From Undaria pinnatifida (lineage: Eukaryota; Sar; Phaeophyceae; Laminariales; Alariaceae): a DNA stretch of 64,000 bases. The notes below the pieces were generated by a model, which made no database searches, was not told where the DNA came from, and saw only the letters and a list, made by a program, of their open reading frames with translations. Every line of letters starts with the position of its first letter. The first letter of the stretch is position 1. Location of the stretch: NCBI GenBank assembly GCA_012845835.1, contig JABAKD010000024.1, positions 3,080,061 to 3,144,060 on the forward strand. The letters are read 5' to 3'. Shown in pieces: positions 11,170 through 22,862 of the stretch. Made by a program: the position numbers and the translations under genes.

Positions 11170-11900
11170 GAATAATCGTACACTAGAAAATAATAATGTG
11201 AAAAGGAAGTACAGGCAGAGATATGTTAAAACTGCGGTAGACCATACTACCAACCTATTACGCAGGGCATTTCGTGCCTTTCTGCCATCTGCATGATCAC
11301 CTCACAACCTCTACCAAACGAAGTAGCATATGCCTAACGAAGTAACGTCATTGAGCGCGGGCATATCAAGCATTCCTTTCCAAACAGTGACGATTTGCAC
11401 CTCTCCCCCTCGTGTTCAATAGTGGTGACATATGTAGCATAACAACATCACCTCGCTTGCTGTATTTGTAATATGCATCTCTGTCTTAGAATTGGCGCCC
11501 TCAGAGCCCCACATGGGCACGGTAAAAATCATGGGTATAAAATCGTACATGAGCTAATAATAATGTCGAAAGGAAGTACAAGCAGATATGTTGAAATTGC
11601 GGTAGACCACACTACCAACCTATTACGTGAGTGTTTCGTACTTACCGTCTGCATGATCGCCTCCCAACTTACGCCAAACGAAGTATGACTAACGAAGTAA
11701 CGTCAGTGAGGGCGGGTACACCAAGCGTTCCTTTCGAACACTGACGATTTGCACTTCTCCCCCTCGTGCTCAATGGTGGTGACATTGCATGACCACATCA
11801 CCACCTCGTCTGTTATATTTTGCAATAGATATCTCTTTGGTATATTTAGCGATGCCAGAGCCCCACACACCGGCACGGTAAAATCATGGTAATTACATGG
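11170..11900. repeat. Two tandem units of about 365 bp
   Basis: The sequence starting at TAATAATGTG (11191) recurs at 11558, 367 bp later, and the similarity runs through GGTAGACCA.ACTACCAACC, ACGATTTGCAC.TCTCCCCCTCG and GAGCCCCACA near the end of each unit. The units are perhaps 80-85% alike. No open frame spans either unit. The flanks (10180-11170) show no gene I can support. Confidence 0.7.
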
Positions 11901-12019
11901 TTGTACCTATCGATTGGAATATTCGATCTTGCGATCCATGTACAATGACAGCTTATGAAGCTATAACATCAAATCTGCTAAAATAATAAACGATACCAGG
12001 CAGGCGACATAAAGGGATG

Positions 12020-13145
12020 TATTCTTGCTACAACCGTGAGAATTGTCCCCTTCAAGGATGTATAGTTTCCGCGCACATATTGAATTGTCCCACCCGCCCC
12101 CCGATCCCTCTTGTTCAAACGCCCCACCTAAAATCAAAATCTGCCAGAGTAGTAAACACAACCAGCCAGCAGATATCACCTCTTCATCTTTCTAGCCATC
12201 CATGCCGTAGCTCCAATTCATTTCCGCCCCCCCCCCCCCCCCCCCCCCCCCCCACCCTCCCTTTTTATTTTATTTTCCCCCGTTCCCTCTTGTTCAAACG
12301 ACCCACCTAATCGAAATCGATCGAAGTAATAAACACTTCTATAGTACGCAAATGATATCGCGTCATTATCTTTCTAGCTATCCATGACGTAGCTTTCATT
12401 TACCCCACCCCCCGACGTCCCCTCCTTCCCCACCACCCGCACGATCACGTCGACCTAGCACCACGCGTACAGCAAACCTCTACATATATGCGACCTAAAC
12501 TTGTTAGAAAAACCCTTCCCCCTCCCATCCCCCCGCCCTTTTTTTTTTTTCCACCGCTCCCTCTTGCTCAAACGCCCCACCTAACATTGAAATCACCTCA
12601 TTATGTTTCTAGAGCCATCCATGCCGCCGCTTCAATGCACCCCCCCGCCCCCCCCCCCCCAACGCCCACTCCTTCCCCACCACCCGCACCATCGCCTAGA
12701 CCTAGCACCACGCGTATAGCAAACCTCTACATCTATGCGACCCAAAGCTGTTGAAAGTTAAAAAGAATGTTAAAAACTCTTTTGCCCCCCCCCCCCCACC
12801 CCCTCGAACACTCCGCCCTCTCCTCACTGGTTGCACGACTTACAGGATATACATGATGAAGTGGTGAATTCCTTCCCAGACCGTCAGATTTACCCCCTTG
12901 AAAGGATTTATAGTTTCCGCGCACAGATTGAGTTGCCCCGCCCGTCCCCCCGCCCGCCCCCCCTTGCGCTCCCTCTTGTTCAAACCCATGCCCCCACGCC
13001 CTTGAAAACTCCGCCCTCCCCTCACCGGTTATACGACTTACTTACAGGATTCACTTGATGAACTGATGCATTTCCTTCCACAGCGGTCAAATTTTGTCCC
13101 CCTCAAAAACGGGTTTTATAGTTTCCGCGCACAGACTGACCAACA
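12020..13145. repeat. C-rich degenerate tandem repeats
   Basis: Imperfect repeats share CCCTCTTGTTCAAACG..CCACC, then a stretch with TAGCACCACGCGTA.AGCAAACC, then ATATGCGACC. The clearest pair (12270-12510 and 12550-12760) has a period near 245 bp. Several long C homopolymers interrupt it (29 C near 12225). Proline-rich frames here are repeat artefacts. Confidence 0.6.
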
Positions 13146-13146
13146 T

Positions 13147-13322
13147 CACCCTGTTGACCCTGATAGCTACACTGTAGTTCCACGGGGAGTCGCCGACCTA
13201 TATCCTCAATGAGGACAAACAACCCGTAATACGCGCGATCGCAGTATCACACACAGCTTGCAAAGATGAGTATCGACAAAATCTATGACCTCACAGCTGG
13301 ATGGAGTGCATTTTTATTTTTA
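13147..13322 (+). repeat. Dispersed repeat F, copy 2
   Basis: It opens with CACCCTGTTGACCCTG, as the copy at 37761 does, and continues through GGGGAGTCGCCGACCTATAT and the F core to CTCACAGCTGGA and a T-rich end. It is about 90% like the copy at 49977. Confidence 0.65.
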
Positions 13323-13737
13323 TAACATTACAGAGTATATTGTATCGCTTTAAGCGTTGGACTAATTGCCGTTGAGTCATCACAGCGCGGCGGCCTTGCG
13401 TATTTCACGTGGATAAACGTATAGGGTGCAGTCGATCAGTGCCAAATATCATCGGGAGGCAATCGTTGACTTGAACAGAACGCAGGCGAAGCATTGGCAA
13501 GGTAAGCTTCAATTTGTTGCGGACCATGATGAATAGCCCAATCGAGATTTACCAAAACTCGTGTCGGAATTGGCCGTGCGATAGCCAAAAAATGGCCGCG
13601 CGGATTAGGCGAGCACGTAGCACCAAATCAAACGCAAATTGGATATCTGTACCTCTTTCCAGTGCTCGATATTAGCTAATGTTGACCCATTTGTTCAAGT
13701 TCGAGTTGAATATTCGAGATTGATCCTTCATTCACAT

Positions 13738-14000
13738 TTTTTTTTTTTTATATATCCTCCGGCGGATGGGGAAAAATAAAGCTTGAGCTCACCACACTTC
13801 CACGTATTTTCATACGCGTCGTGCGTCGATTTAACTCAGTTGCTTTCGCAACCCAACGCTAGCTGGCACACCCTTCGGATCCCTCTGTAGGTATAGCGTG
13901 AGCTGCCCCTACCAGTGGTCCTCGTTACAACCCCGGCAGCGCAAGCTATAGTTGTATACGGATGCGTGTGTATGTCGACCCGGCCTGAAAAGACACCGAA
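13738..14000 (-). mobile_element. SINE-like retroposon family, copy 2
   Basis: This is the minus-strand copy of the family described at 3205. On the plus strand it begins with a T tract and CCTCCGGCGGATGGGG and runs to about GGTCGACC..GGCCTGAA. It is close to full length and very similar to the copy at 60117-60378. Confidence 0.55.
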
Positions 14001-15317
14001 GTGCCAGCACCTTCCTCTCTTCCCCACGGATTTTTTTTTGTTTGCATGGGCTGCTGTTGATTTTACACCAAGGTGACGAAAACAACTCCCTTACCCCAAC
14101 CCTATCCCAACAGCCACGACAACCACAACAACATCGAATGTTCTTCTCTTATTGAAAGGGGCTTCACAGAACAGAGGCGTATCACACAAGAGGGGCGTTT
14201 GAACTGATTTTTGTCCGACCAAGGAGTGCTGTAACTGGACCCTTCCTGTCCTCTCTCCACGGCTTGTTTTTTTTGTTTGCATGGACTACTGCTGCTGTGT
14301 CTTTTGCACCAGTAAAAATCCTTCTATTTTTGGAAGGGGTTTCACACACAAGAGGCGTTTGAATTGATCCCCGGGGGGATACATCTGTTTTTTGACCTGC
14401 ATCTTTTAGTATCCCAAATTTGTCGGGGTGGCAAGCTCATTCTTTTTTTTCGTGCCCTGCTGGGGTAGCTCGAGGTCGTGTGCATGTATCGTATAGGCGA
14501 CCGTATAGGTTACACGCGCAGTCAGTACGTGCGTAGTTCTACCGCCATCCCTTTCGACAGGGGAAGTGGCACGGGGCGGGGGGGGATCGGCTTATCTGTT
14601 AGTTTTGTTCCTACTTCCGTGCTTGCATGGTATGTGTGACTGGTGCGACGATACGTAACTTTACGTAGAAAAGTGGTGTTTGTGGAGGCGTGGAAGGGAT
14701 TTTGATTCAACAGACAAATTGTTGTCGATCGTCTCGAGACGAAAAAATAGGATAGCCCAGGCAGCAGTGCCAGAACAGCTATCACGCTTGCCAGAGACGG
14801 CCGCCTGGGGCACAGGTGAGCGAGAGCGTGCAGCACCAGATTATTGAAAGGAGTCAAGCGGCGTGCCCTTTAGAATTGATCGACTTTCCCACCTGCCCGC
14901 CCTGTCGCTCAAGAGAGGGGGGATCAGGTTGCAACAAGTCGGTGTAATTGTTGGGGGGGCTGTGAGAGGTAGATAGCCCCGCAGAAAATAAGGAGCGGGG
15001 CTTACAGAGTCCGGGTTGGCCTGATTCATAAAACTGTGGAGGGGTTTCGTAAGAGGTAGGTGAGGAGTTTGAGATGCCACCGTCACGCGGCCGGGGGCCG
15101 CAGGTGGCATACTTTTATTGTTATATTGCACAACAGGGAAGAGGTCTACACTTGAAAAAAAAATTGTCCAGAATTCTCGAGCCATAGCAAACATACGATA
15201 CGATGCCGGATGCACGTTGTTCGGTGCAGCAGATATTCGGTTATCGGTTCGTTCGAGGATCGGTTGGTTTGCTTGTTTTTTATCCCGGAAAAGCGTACCG
15301 TCTCGGAGTGGAGAGGA

Positions 15318-15375
15318 CTTGATACTTTATACATGACCACGGACTTGATTATTCGAGTTAATGCGAGAACAACTT
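15318..15375 (+). mobile_element. Truncated LINE 3' end
   Basis: About 58 bp match the last bases of the LINE: GACCACGGACTTGATTAT(T)CGAGTTAATG.GAGAACAA. It is heavily 5'-truncated. Confidence 0.6.
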
Positions 15376-15971
15376 GAGGGAGCTTTACAGCAATCAGTGG
15401 GTGCACCGGTTTCTTTTCCAACTTCTTATAATTTTTTAGTCTAACTCCAAGTGGTTTGTCCCCGTGTCGGAGCTGCAGTGCTAAAAAAGTTAAGTGCCCC
15501 CGTGCGAAGTCGATAATGACGCTCTCATCTACCGGAACGGATGATTATCTCCTAGTACAGTCGTGCCGCCGCAGTTGTGCGGTGGCTTGCCAGATGACCA
15601 ACGACCTCGCTAAAGTGAGACCCCGCACTAGAGATCGTAGAGCGGTACCGTGTAGGGCAAGGTCGTGACAAGCCTGGTTGATGACGAGTACTACCAAAGA
15701 TGTCGGTGACGGGTTGACGGTGATGCTGATGCTGACGGGTTGCCGTTCTAGTTTTGTCCCGTCAAGGACTACTTTAGAGGTATTTACTGGTTTTGGTATG
15801 GAGCGGTCCTTGACGGCTGCCCGTCACAAGTCAAGAGTGCCATTAACCGGCATTTTTGAGCAGTTCTCCGCGTGCTTCCGCTGCTTGTTGATACCGTCGG
15901 TGCCGAACGATTTCACAGGCGCTATATCGGGCAATCGGCACTATTGAACTGGCGCATTAGAGGGATCTGTG

Positions 15972-16140
15972 GTTATCACTCGTTGTTGTTGTTGTTCTCA
16001 CATTAACTCGCACAATCAAGTCCGTGGTCACAGGTCAGGCTCCAGTCACTCTGGTGGAGCTGAGGAATACCCCAGGGAAAAAACACAAACCAAAGGTGGA
16101 AAAGGTGGTACACGCATACCTGGTATATCACTATATTGTA
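15972..16140 (-). mobile_element. Truncated LINE 3' end with (CAA)n tail
   Basis: It matches the LINE 3' end from its (CAA)n tail at 15972-15985 up to the segment with GAATACCCCAGGG. The break-off near 16140 is the 5' truncation point. Confidence 0.75.
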
Positions 16141-16329
16141 CCAGGTACGGTTTTTTATCTTGTTTTTCTGCCTTATTTTTTTTATTTATTTTTTATATTT
16201 TTTACTGCGAATTGCGTCTCCGATCCAATACCTGGGGATTTTTTTTTAGGCATTACATGATGAGTGTTTTTTGCATGGGGAGTGTTGGTTTATCTTGGTT
16301 TTAGACTTGGTTTTGATATTTTTACGTAG

Positions 16330-16745
16330 TAAACCGCTGCTGTGTTCGATTAAACTCGGCCTGCAAGAGTTGCTCGCTACCGCAGCTGGCGCTAAGGCCC
16401 GGGGCCGCGAATAATAATCTGTTGCTCTGCTGGTCTTGTAGTCTGGTGGTGGTGCTGCTGCTGCTTCTGTGGAGTGGGTGTACATGCAAGCAAACACGAA
16501 CCTGCTGTATCTTGTGAATCAGGCGGGTTTGTTCTACTTGTAGTTGATTTCAGAATGGGGTTTTCACGTACGTACTCGGCGTGCTGCTGCTGCTTTGTGC
16601 CTTTGAATGAACTCGGTCAATCCGCTTCCGCTGGCAAGCGTAAGGGCCCGAGACCACGGAAACGAAGCTGCCGCTTGCGGGTGGTGTAGTCTGGTGGTGG
16701 TTCTGCTTCTGCTGCTGCTGCTGCTGCTGTGGCGTGGCCACACGT
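16330..16745. repeat. Diverged duplication ending in CTG repeats
   Basis: Two blocks (about 16340-16475 and 16600-16740) share AACTCGG, AAGGCCCG/AAGGGCCCGAG and TAGTCTGGTGGTGGT, followed by (CTG)n. On the minus strand both would read Glu-Pro-Pro-Pro-Asp-Tyr after an Ala run. Whether they were ever coding is unclear. Confidence 0.45.
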
Positions 16746-17762
16746 TCGCGCATGACCTGTCTGTAGCGAGACGGACGTTGTTTCTGGTGTGCTGGCTTGC
16801 ATATTTTGTTGCCGGCGTGCTCGTTGCGGTTGGCGTTGCATGGCCCAACCACCTTGCTGTATTTGCAGTTTTTATCTGCCTCCTAGTTTGTGGCCAGAGC
16901 TTATCCCTATGTATAGGTTGGGCAGGATGTGGATGGGTGTAAATACCAGTTTGACGTGAACACACACGGTCACCAATTACCAAACTTTTGCGTGCGTACG
17001 AGACTAGTGGGTATATGGTTGTTGCATTTCCCAGGATGTTTCGTATGTACGGCACCTGGTATGCCATGATGTTCCATAAATCCTTGGGGTCGGCATGAGT
17101 GCCGGTCTCCTGATTGCCGCCGCTCAGCAGCTGAGGGCACTGCCCACCACTCCCTAAATCAATTAACCAACGTTTATGGCTAGTCGTCTTCATCTCACAT
17201 GATACCCAGAGTGTTCGTCAACCATAGTGTCGAATACCTGCTAGACCTTGGCGAGCTATTATTAGCGGCAATTAAGTCTACCGCTGTATTGCCTGCTGCA
17301 ACAGCCCAACCGCAGCTGCTGTGCCACGCTTCCTTTCGCACGGCGCAACCTCACCCCCTCCCAGAAGTTTGGTATATTCTAATAATAGATAGTAGCGAGA
17401 GTACGATCGCATTCATGTAAGTTTCCTGCAAGAATAGATAGATTTGACTACAGCCGGCGAATCAGGCAGCGGGTAAGACAAGCTAAAGTCTGTGTGATGC
17501 ATCAACAAAAATGTGAGTGACGAGCCTCGAAATGTTTTGAGTCTGTCCGATTGTTCGGTGTAGGAACTTTGCTCCGTCTTGAGAGGGATGTGACGTCGAT
17601 GGTCAAATTTCTTTTGGTTGGGATTTATTCTTGCAGTTTTACCCATCCACCGGAGGAGTTGAAATAAAAAGTCAAGCGACCACGAAAGGCGAGCGAGTAT
17701 TAATAATACTGAGTACGTCCCGTCCCCGTCCCCCAACACATCGCCTCCTTTGTGTCTGGCAG

Positions 17763-20447
17763 CCCGGGTTAAGGAAGGTGGAGCCCATCCCAGACAGGGA
17801 AGACAGGTTCAAGATCCGCACTTTCTGCTTCCTGGAATTCGCGTCGCACGAAGAAGCAGCAGTGGTTTTCAACCGACATCAGATTACCCCGCAGCAACAG
17901 CAGCAGCAGTTGCAGCTGCAACAGCAGGAACAAGATTTGCAGCAGCAGCAGGCTGTGCCGGCGGTGACGCTCCCGCCTTCCCCCCCCCCTCCTACAGACT
18001 ACCGTCAGCATCTGTCCTGCTTGACAGCAACGGATGAGGGAGGAGGTGGTGGTGCTTGCAGGGCTCCTGTCGCGGGCGATGCGGTAGGCGTTGCCGCGTA
18101 CGGGGAGAGGGGGTCGCGGAACAACAGTAACAGCAGCGGTACTACCTGCGCTAGCGAAGATGACCCACTGGGCGCCTGCAAGGGGGGTGTTGCTGGCGGC
18201 TGCGGTGCTTGCAGTAGCAGCTGCACTGCGACCACCACCGCTAGCACATTGTCCCCCGTAGACTCTACCGCCGCCGATATCAATGGAGGTGGTAGCGGTG
18301 GCGGCGGCGGAGGCTGCACTGCACCGCGGGGAGGGGGAGGACCCATCGGGTTCGAAAAGGCCGAAGAGCCCGAACGATGCCGCCGCGGCATGAAGCTCGA
18401 CCCTCGTGGCGCCCAAGGGGGCTCAATTTTCAACCTTATGAGCGTGGGAAACTCCAGCCGCGGCACAGTATCGCCTAGCCTGGACTGGAGCGGGGGTGGC
18501 ACTGTCAGAGGCGAAGGGTTTTCTCCGTCAACGGAGGGGGCTGACAGCGCGTTGCAGTCGGCGGTAGCGTTGGCGAAAGCGGCAGAGGCCGTGGTTGCGG
18601 CAGCGAGGGTTGGGGACGGAGAAGAGGGTGTTGGAACCGCCGGAGGCGGTGGTAGTGACGGAACCGCCGAAGGTGGTGGTGTTGGGGTCGGCGATGGCTC
18701 TGACGAAGTGGAAGGAGAGAGGTTTCCCCTTGTTGTAGGCGGTGCGGTTCTTAAGGTTGATTGGGCGGACCCTCTTCGTTACCACATCCATCTTAACGGA
18801 GGCATTAAGGGGCCCTCTGCTCCTCCAGAGTTGGGCATGGGGACGTTGCCCGACGGCCGGCTGGTCTCTTCCCGGGTCGGGGCGGGGAGCGCTTCGAGGG
18901 GACCCGCGCCCGCTGGAATGTGGGTAGCGTGTGCCCCCCGCCAAGGTGGAGGGGAGGCTGGGTGGCAACACCCCGGTCCGCAGCAGGGGTCCCTGGTGAG
19001 GCATTTGTCGTCGGACCCTCGCCTTCCTAGTCAAGAAGGTGAACGTGCAAGGTTTGCGCGCGTTGGACATCAGCAGCAGCAGCATATTCAGCAGCCGCAG
19101 CAGCATATTCAGCAGCAGCAGCAGCAGCAGCAGCAGCGTCAGTATCACCACCAGCAGCAGGGTGCGGAGTCGATGCCGCCCGGTCATCGTCCGAGCCTCA
19201 CGCCCCACCGGTACGGTGGGGCGTCCCCCTCGACTTTATTGCCGAGGCGAGAAAGGGGATATACCGTCTCGGACTCGCGTAGCGCTAGTGCGTGTTCGAG
19301 TATGGGGTCTGCTGTAGCTGCCGCGGCTCCGCCGTGGAAGTCATCTTTTGATGGCGGCGATATTCCCCGCGGTACTGGTCCCGTTGACCCGCACCACCAC
19401 CACCACCAAGATTTTGGGGGCGGGGTGCGAGCGTCCCCTTCTAGCGGGGTGCTTCCCCCTCCCCGTCACTATCAACGCCACTCTGCTGGCGTCTCGCGGG
19501 GCGTAAGCTTTTCTGGGACCGGCGGTGGCGGTGGCGGGGGTATTGGTAGGCACCGCGACAGCGGCGACCACGGTACCGGTGTTGATGCCCATACCCATGT
19601 GAGACATGTTGACCGGCTGGCCCGGTCCTCGTCTTCGTCGGCGTCGGCCTCCTTTCCGGAAACCCTTGAACAGCAACAGCAACAACACCGTAATAACAAC
19701 CATCAGCACGGGGTTGCCAGGCAGCAGCGGCAGCAATTCCACGACATTGGCAGCAGCGGCAGCAGCAGTGCCAGCGGCAACATCACGCAGGGGGCTTTTA
19801 GGGGGGGGGGAGGACACCATGATCGTGGCCTTGTCCCGGCCAGCGGGCCACCGTACAGCGCCAGCCCTGAGCCTGGCGGAAGCCGGGAGCTCGAAAAATA
19901 CTTTTCTGGTTCCGTTTCCGCTGGTGGTAGCGTTAATGGTAGCGCTGGTGGTGGTGGCAGTGGGCATTACTTGCCTGCGTTGTCCCGCAGCGTGACTAGT
20001 CGTCGCGAAGGCGGCGGCGAAAGCAGCACCACCACCCGCGGCGGTGGATGTGCGGGTGTTACAGGGTCATCCCCGTGGGATGGAAACCCGGGTACGCCGT
20101 CGTTATGGCCCCGGCGCGCGACAGAGGACGGTGGGGTCGGGGCCCTCAAGATGGCAGGCCGTCTTGGTGGAGACACCCTCGCCATGGACGTGAGTAGGAT
20201 GGACCCCGGGCCTTCCTTGAAATTGGAGGGTCGTCGCGCGTCGTGTGACGCGGCAGGGGCGGTGGAAGGGGGGGTGTCGTTTTCGGCGCGCCGACTCCAG
20301 CAGGAGTGGGATCAGCAGCAGCTGCAGCAGAGGGAGCGGCAGAGGATGCGGCAGTGGGACCAGGGGTGGACTAAGGAGGAAGGGATGCAACAGCACCATC
20401 CCCGGCGTCTGGTGGAGCCTCCTGGTATCGTCATGGCTCAGCCGAAG
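17763..20447 (+). CDS. hnRNP-like gene, exon A
   Basis: The acceptor is TTTGTGTCTGGCAG just before 17763. The exon is open in phase 0 for 895 codons and ends at CCGAAG before GTGCGT. The frame stays open upstream of the acceptor to 17631, but those residues do not fit an RRM. Trinucleotide runs (CAG, CAA, GGT, GGC) dominate 17890-20400. The minus-strand frames opposite are shadows of these runs. Confidence 0.6.
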
Positions 20448-22539
20448 GTGCGTGTAATTTTGTTGGTGGTGTGATGGTTTCGGCGGATGCGTATTATTTT
20501 TTTCTGCTGTTTTGGAGCTACTGTTTCGTTTGTTTTTGTATCTGCCGTCGCTGTTTTAGTCATTAGTGATGAGTGTTGTTGGTAGTGGTGGTGGTGGTGG
20601 TACTGGTACGTTGTTGTTGGTGTTGAGTTGTTTTGTAGCTGTTTCGGTTGTTTCACTTGTTGTTTTCTCTAGTGGCCCCAGTTGTTTTTGTTTCTTGGAA
20701 CATGAGCTGGACAACTTTCGGAGTAAATCTGTTGGCGTAATGGTAGAACAGAGTGCTTCCCTCGAATTGGAGAAAACGGGCTCAGAAAATATAATTTTGC
20801 ACGGTAGAAGCCTCTGATTTTTGGCCAGCTCAGGCCATGCTTAAACTACGTTTACGTGATGTTGACTTTGAACAGGAAGTTTAGGAAGGTTTAGGGCTCT
20901 TTTTGCAAAATGCAAAAGCCATTGAAAGACATGTGTACAAACGCGCGGCCGAGGAATCGCGCGACTTGAATAAATTACTCCGAGCTGACGTATTTTGAAA
21001 CGTTTTAGTCGAAAAAGCCGAGCCAGAATGATGTGATGTCGCCTGCTGTGTCGCTGTAAAGACTGCCGGCGGTTGTATATATGATTTCCCCCCAAATCAA
21101 AAGTGTCCGCGCATCTCAACTCCCGCCATTGTCTCACCTCCAAGCTTCGGTCCCGCCGCCGATCCCCGCACGTGCGTAAAATTCCGAATATCGTTTCTCC
21201 ATCCCGCCGTTGTTTTTGCGTTTTTGTTTCCACCGCTGTGATGAAAAATCATTAGACCGAAAAAGTTCACGGCGGGGAGGGGACGAGGAGGGAGAGGGAA
21301 TGGGGTAGAGAGGTGAGTGGGTGGGTGGGTGGGTGGGTGAGGGCTTTCGAATCCTGCCGTTTTTGTGTCCCACGCCGTTGTGTTTGCAGCATATAAAGCA
21401 AAAATGCGATTTGTGGGTAAAACACCATAATTTTCCACACTCATCATGACAATATTCACATGATTGCCTTTTTTTTCCGCCGTTGTTTTTCACATTTTTT
21501 CATTTCGGGGCGTGATGGCAAAGTTCATACGTCTATACAGCTATACCGTCTTTCTTCCCGGTATTTACTTTTTTCCCTCCGTTTTTGTTTTCCTTTCTTG
21601 TGTGTGTTCGCCCTGATATAGCACCAGGACCGAGAAAATTCAACAAGCGGGTGGGTTCTTCGAGGTGGTGGAGGCGGTGGCACCGGGGGGGGAGGGGACA
21701 ACCGCGCCCCCGCTTTTTCGGGGGGGTTCGACCACGGGTTTGAGCAGCCACCAAAGGAAAGCAGAAGCGGCAGCGGCGGTGCTGGCCTGGGCTCTGTCCA
21801 CCAGGAGTACTTCAAGAGCATCTCCTCTGCCTCACAGCGTGCTCCATACCAGGGGTCGGGGCAGACTCCAGTCGAAATGGATGCGGGGGGTAAGAGAGGT
21901 GGAGGAGGAGGGTTAGCGATGGGCGACCGCGGTGTTGGTGGTGGAGGGGGTGGTAACCCCCCTCCTGGGTTTCCTATGGCGAGACTTCCTAGTTCGGGCG
22001 TGGGGGTGGGGTTGGGGGGTTCTAACGGTAATGGAGGCAGTAACCGCGAGCACCGTTGGATGGAAAGGGGGGACTGCGAAGACCCGTCGCAGCAGCGAGG
22101 AAGGGGTGGTCAACAACATTGGATGGAAAGGAGCGATGGACAAGACCTCTCGCAGCAGCAGAGGGGAGGGGGGGGAAGTGGACACCTTTGGACTGGCAGA
22201 GGTGACGATGAAGACCCGTCGCAGCAACGAGGGGGGGCAAGGGGCGGAGGCGGTAGTGGAGGCGGGGTAGGGGGGCTTCCTGGTACAGCAGGCCGCCGCC
22301 ATGACAGTTCTGCGATAGCCCCTGTAGAGACCGACCCAAGTCATGCGTGGACCCCGCTTCATCACCCTAACGGCAGTGTTGGTGGTAACGCCAGCTGCGG
22401 CGTTGGCAGCGAAGGTTTCGGCGACGGTGGTCTGTGGGATGCGATCGAGACGAACGGTCTGGGTTGCGGCGCGGCTCGCTCCTCTTGGCCGAGCGCGCTG
22501 CTGTCCCCTGAAGGAGACGGCGAGCCGTGGATTCCTTGA
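17763..22539 (+). CDS. hnRNP R/Q-like RNA-binding protein, 3' part, two exons
   Basis: Exon A (17763-20447) and exon B (21628-22539) join in phase 0 across a 1180-bp GT-AG intron, giving about 1198 residues that end at a TGA. The first 40 residues hold the second half of an RRM like RRM2 of the hnRNP R/Q family: PGLRKVEPIPDRE, the RNP1-like RTFCFLEF and an alpha-2 segment. The closing beta strand and the hallmark VLKVDWADP appear only at residues 329-337, so about 290 low-complexity residues (poly-Gln, Gly, Ser, Pro) sit inside the domain. The rest is disordered Gln-, Gly- and Ser-rich sequence. No further RRM is seen. Such proteins bind mRNA or RNP complexes. Exons for the RRM's first half must lie upstream and were not found, so the gene is partial here or broken at its 5' side. 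Confidence 0.6.
21628..22539 (+). CDS. hnRNP-like gene, exon B
   Basis: It begins after ATAGCACCAG and runs 303 codons to TGA at 22537-22539. After a Gly-rich start comes a mixed stretch with HQEYFKSISSASQRAPYQ. Three imperfect repeats of about 21 residues follow (HRWMERGDCEDPSQQRG, QHWMERSDGQDLSQQQRG, HLWTGRGDDEDPSQQRG), then a Gly-rich tail. Phase matches exon A exactly. Gly-rich coding-like sequence continues past the stop in a shifted frame up to a strong donor (AAG then GTAAGA) near 22680, so an alternative end or an old frameshift is possible. Confidence 0.5.
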   Translation, partial: DRENSTSGWVLRGGGGGGTGGGGDNRAPAFSGGFDHGFEQPPKESRSGSGGAGLGSVHQEYFKSISSASQRAPYQGSGQTPVEMDAGGKRGGGGGLAMGDRGVGGGGGGNPPPGFPMARLPSSGVGVGLGGSNGNGGSNREHRWMERGDCEDPSQQRGRGGQQHWMERSDGQDLSQQQRGGGGSGHLWTGRGDDEDPSQQRGGARGGGGSGGGVGGLPGTAGRRHDSSAIAPVETDPSHAWTPLHHPNGSVGGNASCGVGSEGFGDGGLWDAIETNGLGCGAARSSWPSALLSPEGDGEPWIP

Positions 22540-22779
22540 TGAGTGTCTTCGCGATGGCGGCCTCAGCGGTGGTGGTATTGGGCACGGTTCCCTGGTAGGT
22601 GATGGCGCTGTGACGGCCTCGAGGTAGCTCCACTGGTGGTGGCGGTGGTAGCGGTAGAGGTCGTGATGGAGGTGGAAGGTAAGAGGTGGTGGCGGCGGTG
22701 GTGGAGACAGGCGAAGAAGGTGGTGATGGGGGGTGGCTTTGCCGTGGCAGTCACCGCTGTGCGGGAAATATTAAAAACA

Positions 22780-22862
22780 CCGGGATTGGGATCGTTATCG
22801 CGGAATCGGGATTGGGATCGGGATGGACCGAGATTGGGATTGGGATCGTTCGGAAGATCGGC
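22780..22862. repeat. GGGATTGGGATC minisatellite
   Basis: Several imperfect copies of a 12-bp unit. No gene was seen in 22690-24395. That stretch holds T/C-rich sequence, a degenerate G-rich repeat (23540-23800) and a poly-G tract at 24321-24350. Confidence 0.6.

Noticed and set aside
13432-13503. Exon-like stretch before a strong GTAAGC donor (YHREAIVDLNRTQ)
   Set aside because: Only about 24 codons, not recognised, and its phase does not join hnRNP-like exon A.
17769-20399. Several long minus-strand and alternative frames with Leu, Pro or Ser runs
   Set aside because: They mirror the trinucleotide repeats of the plus-strand RNA-binding gene.
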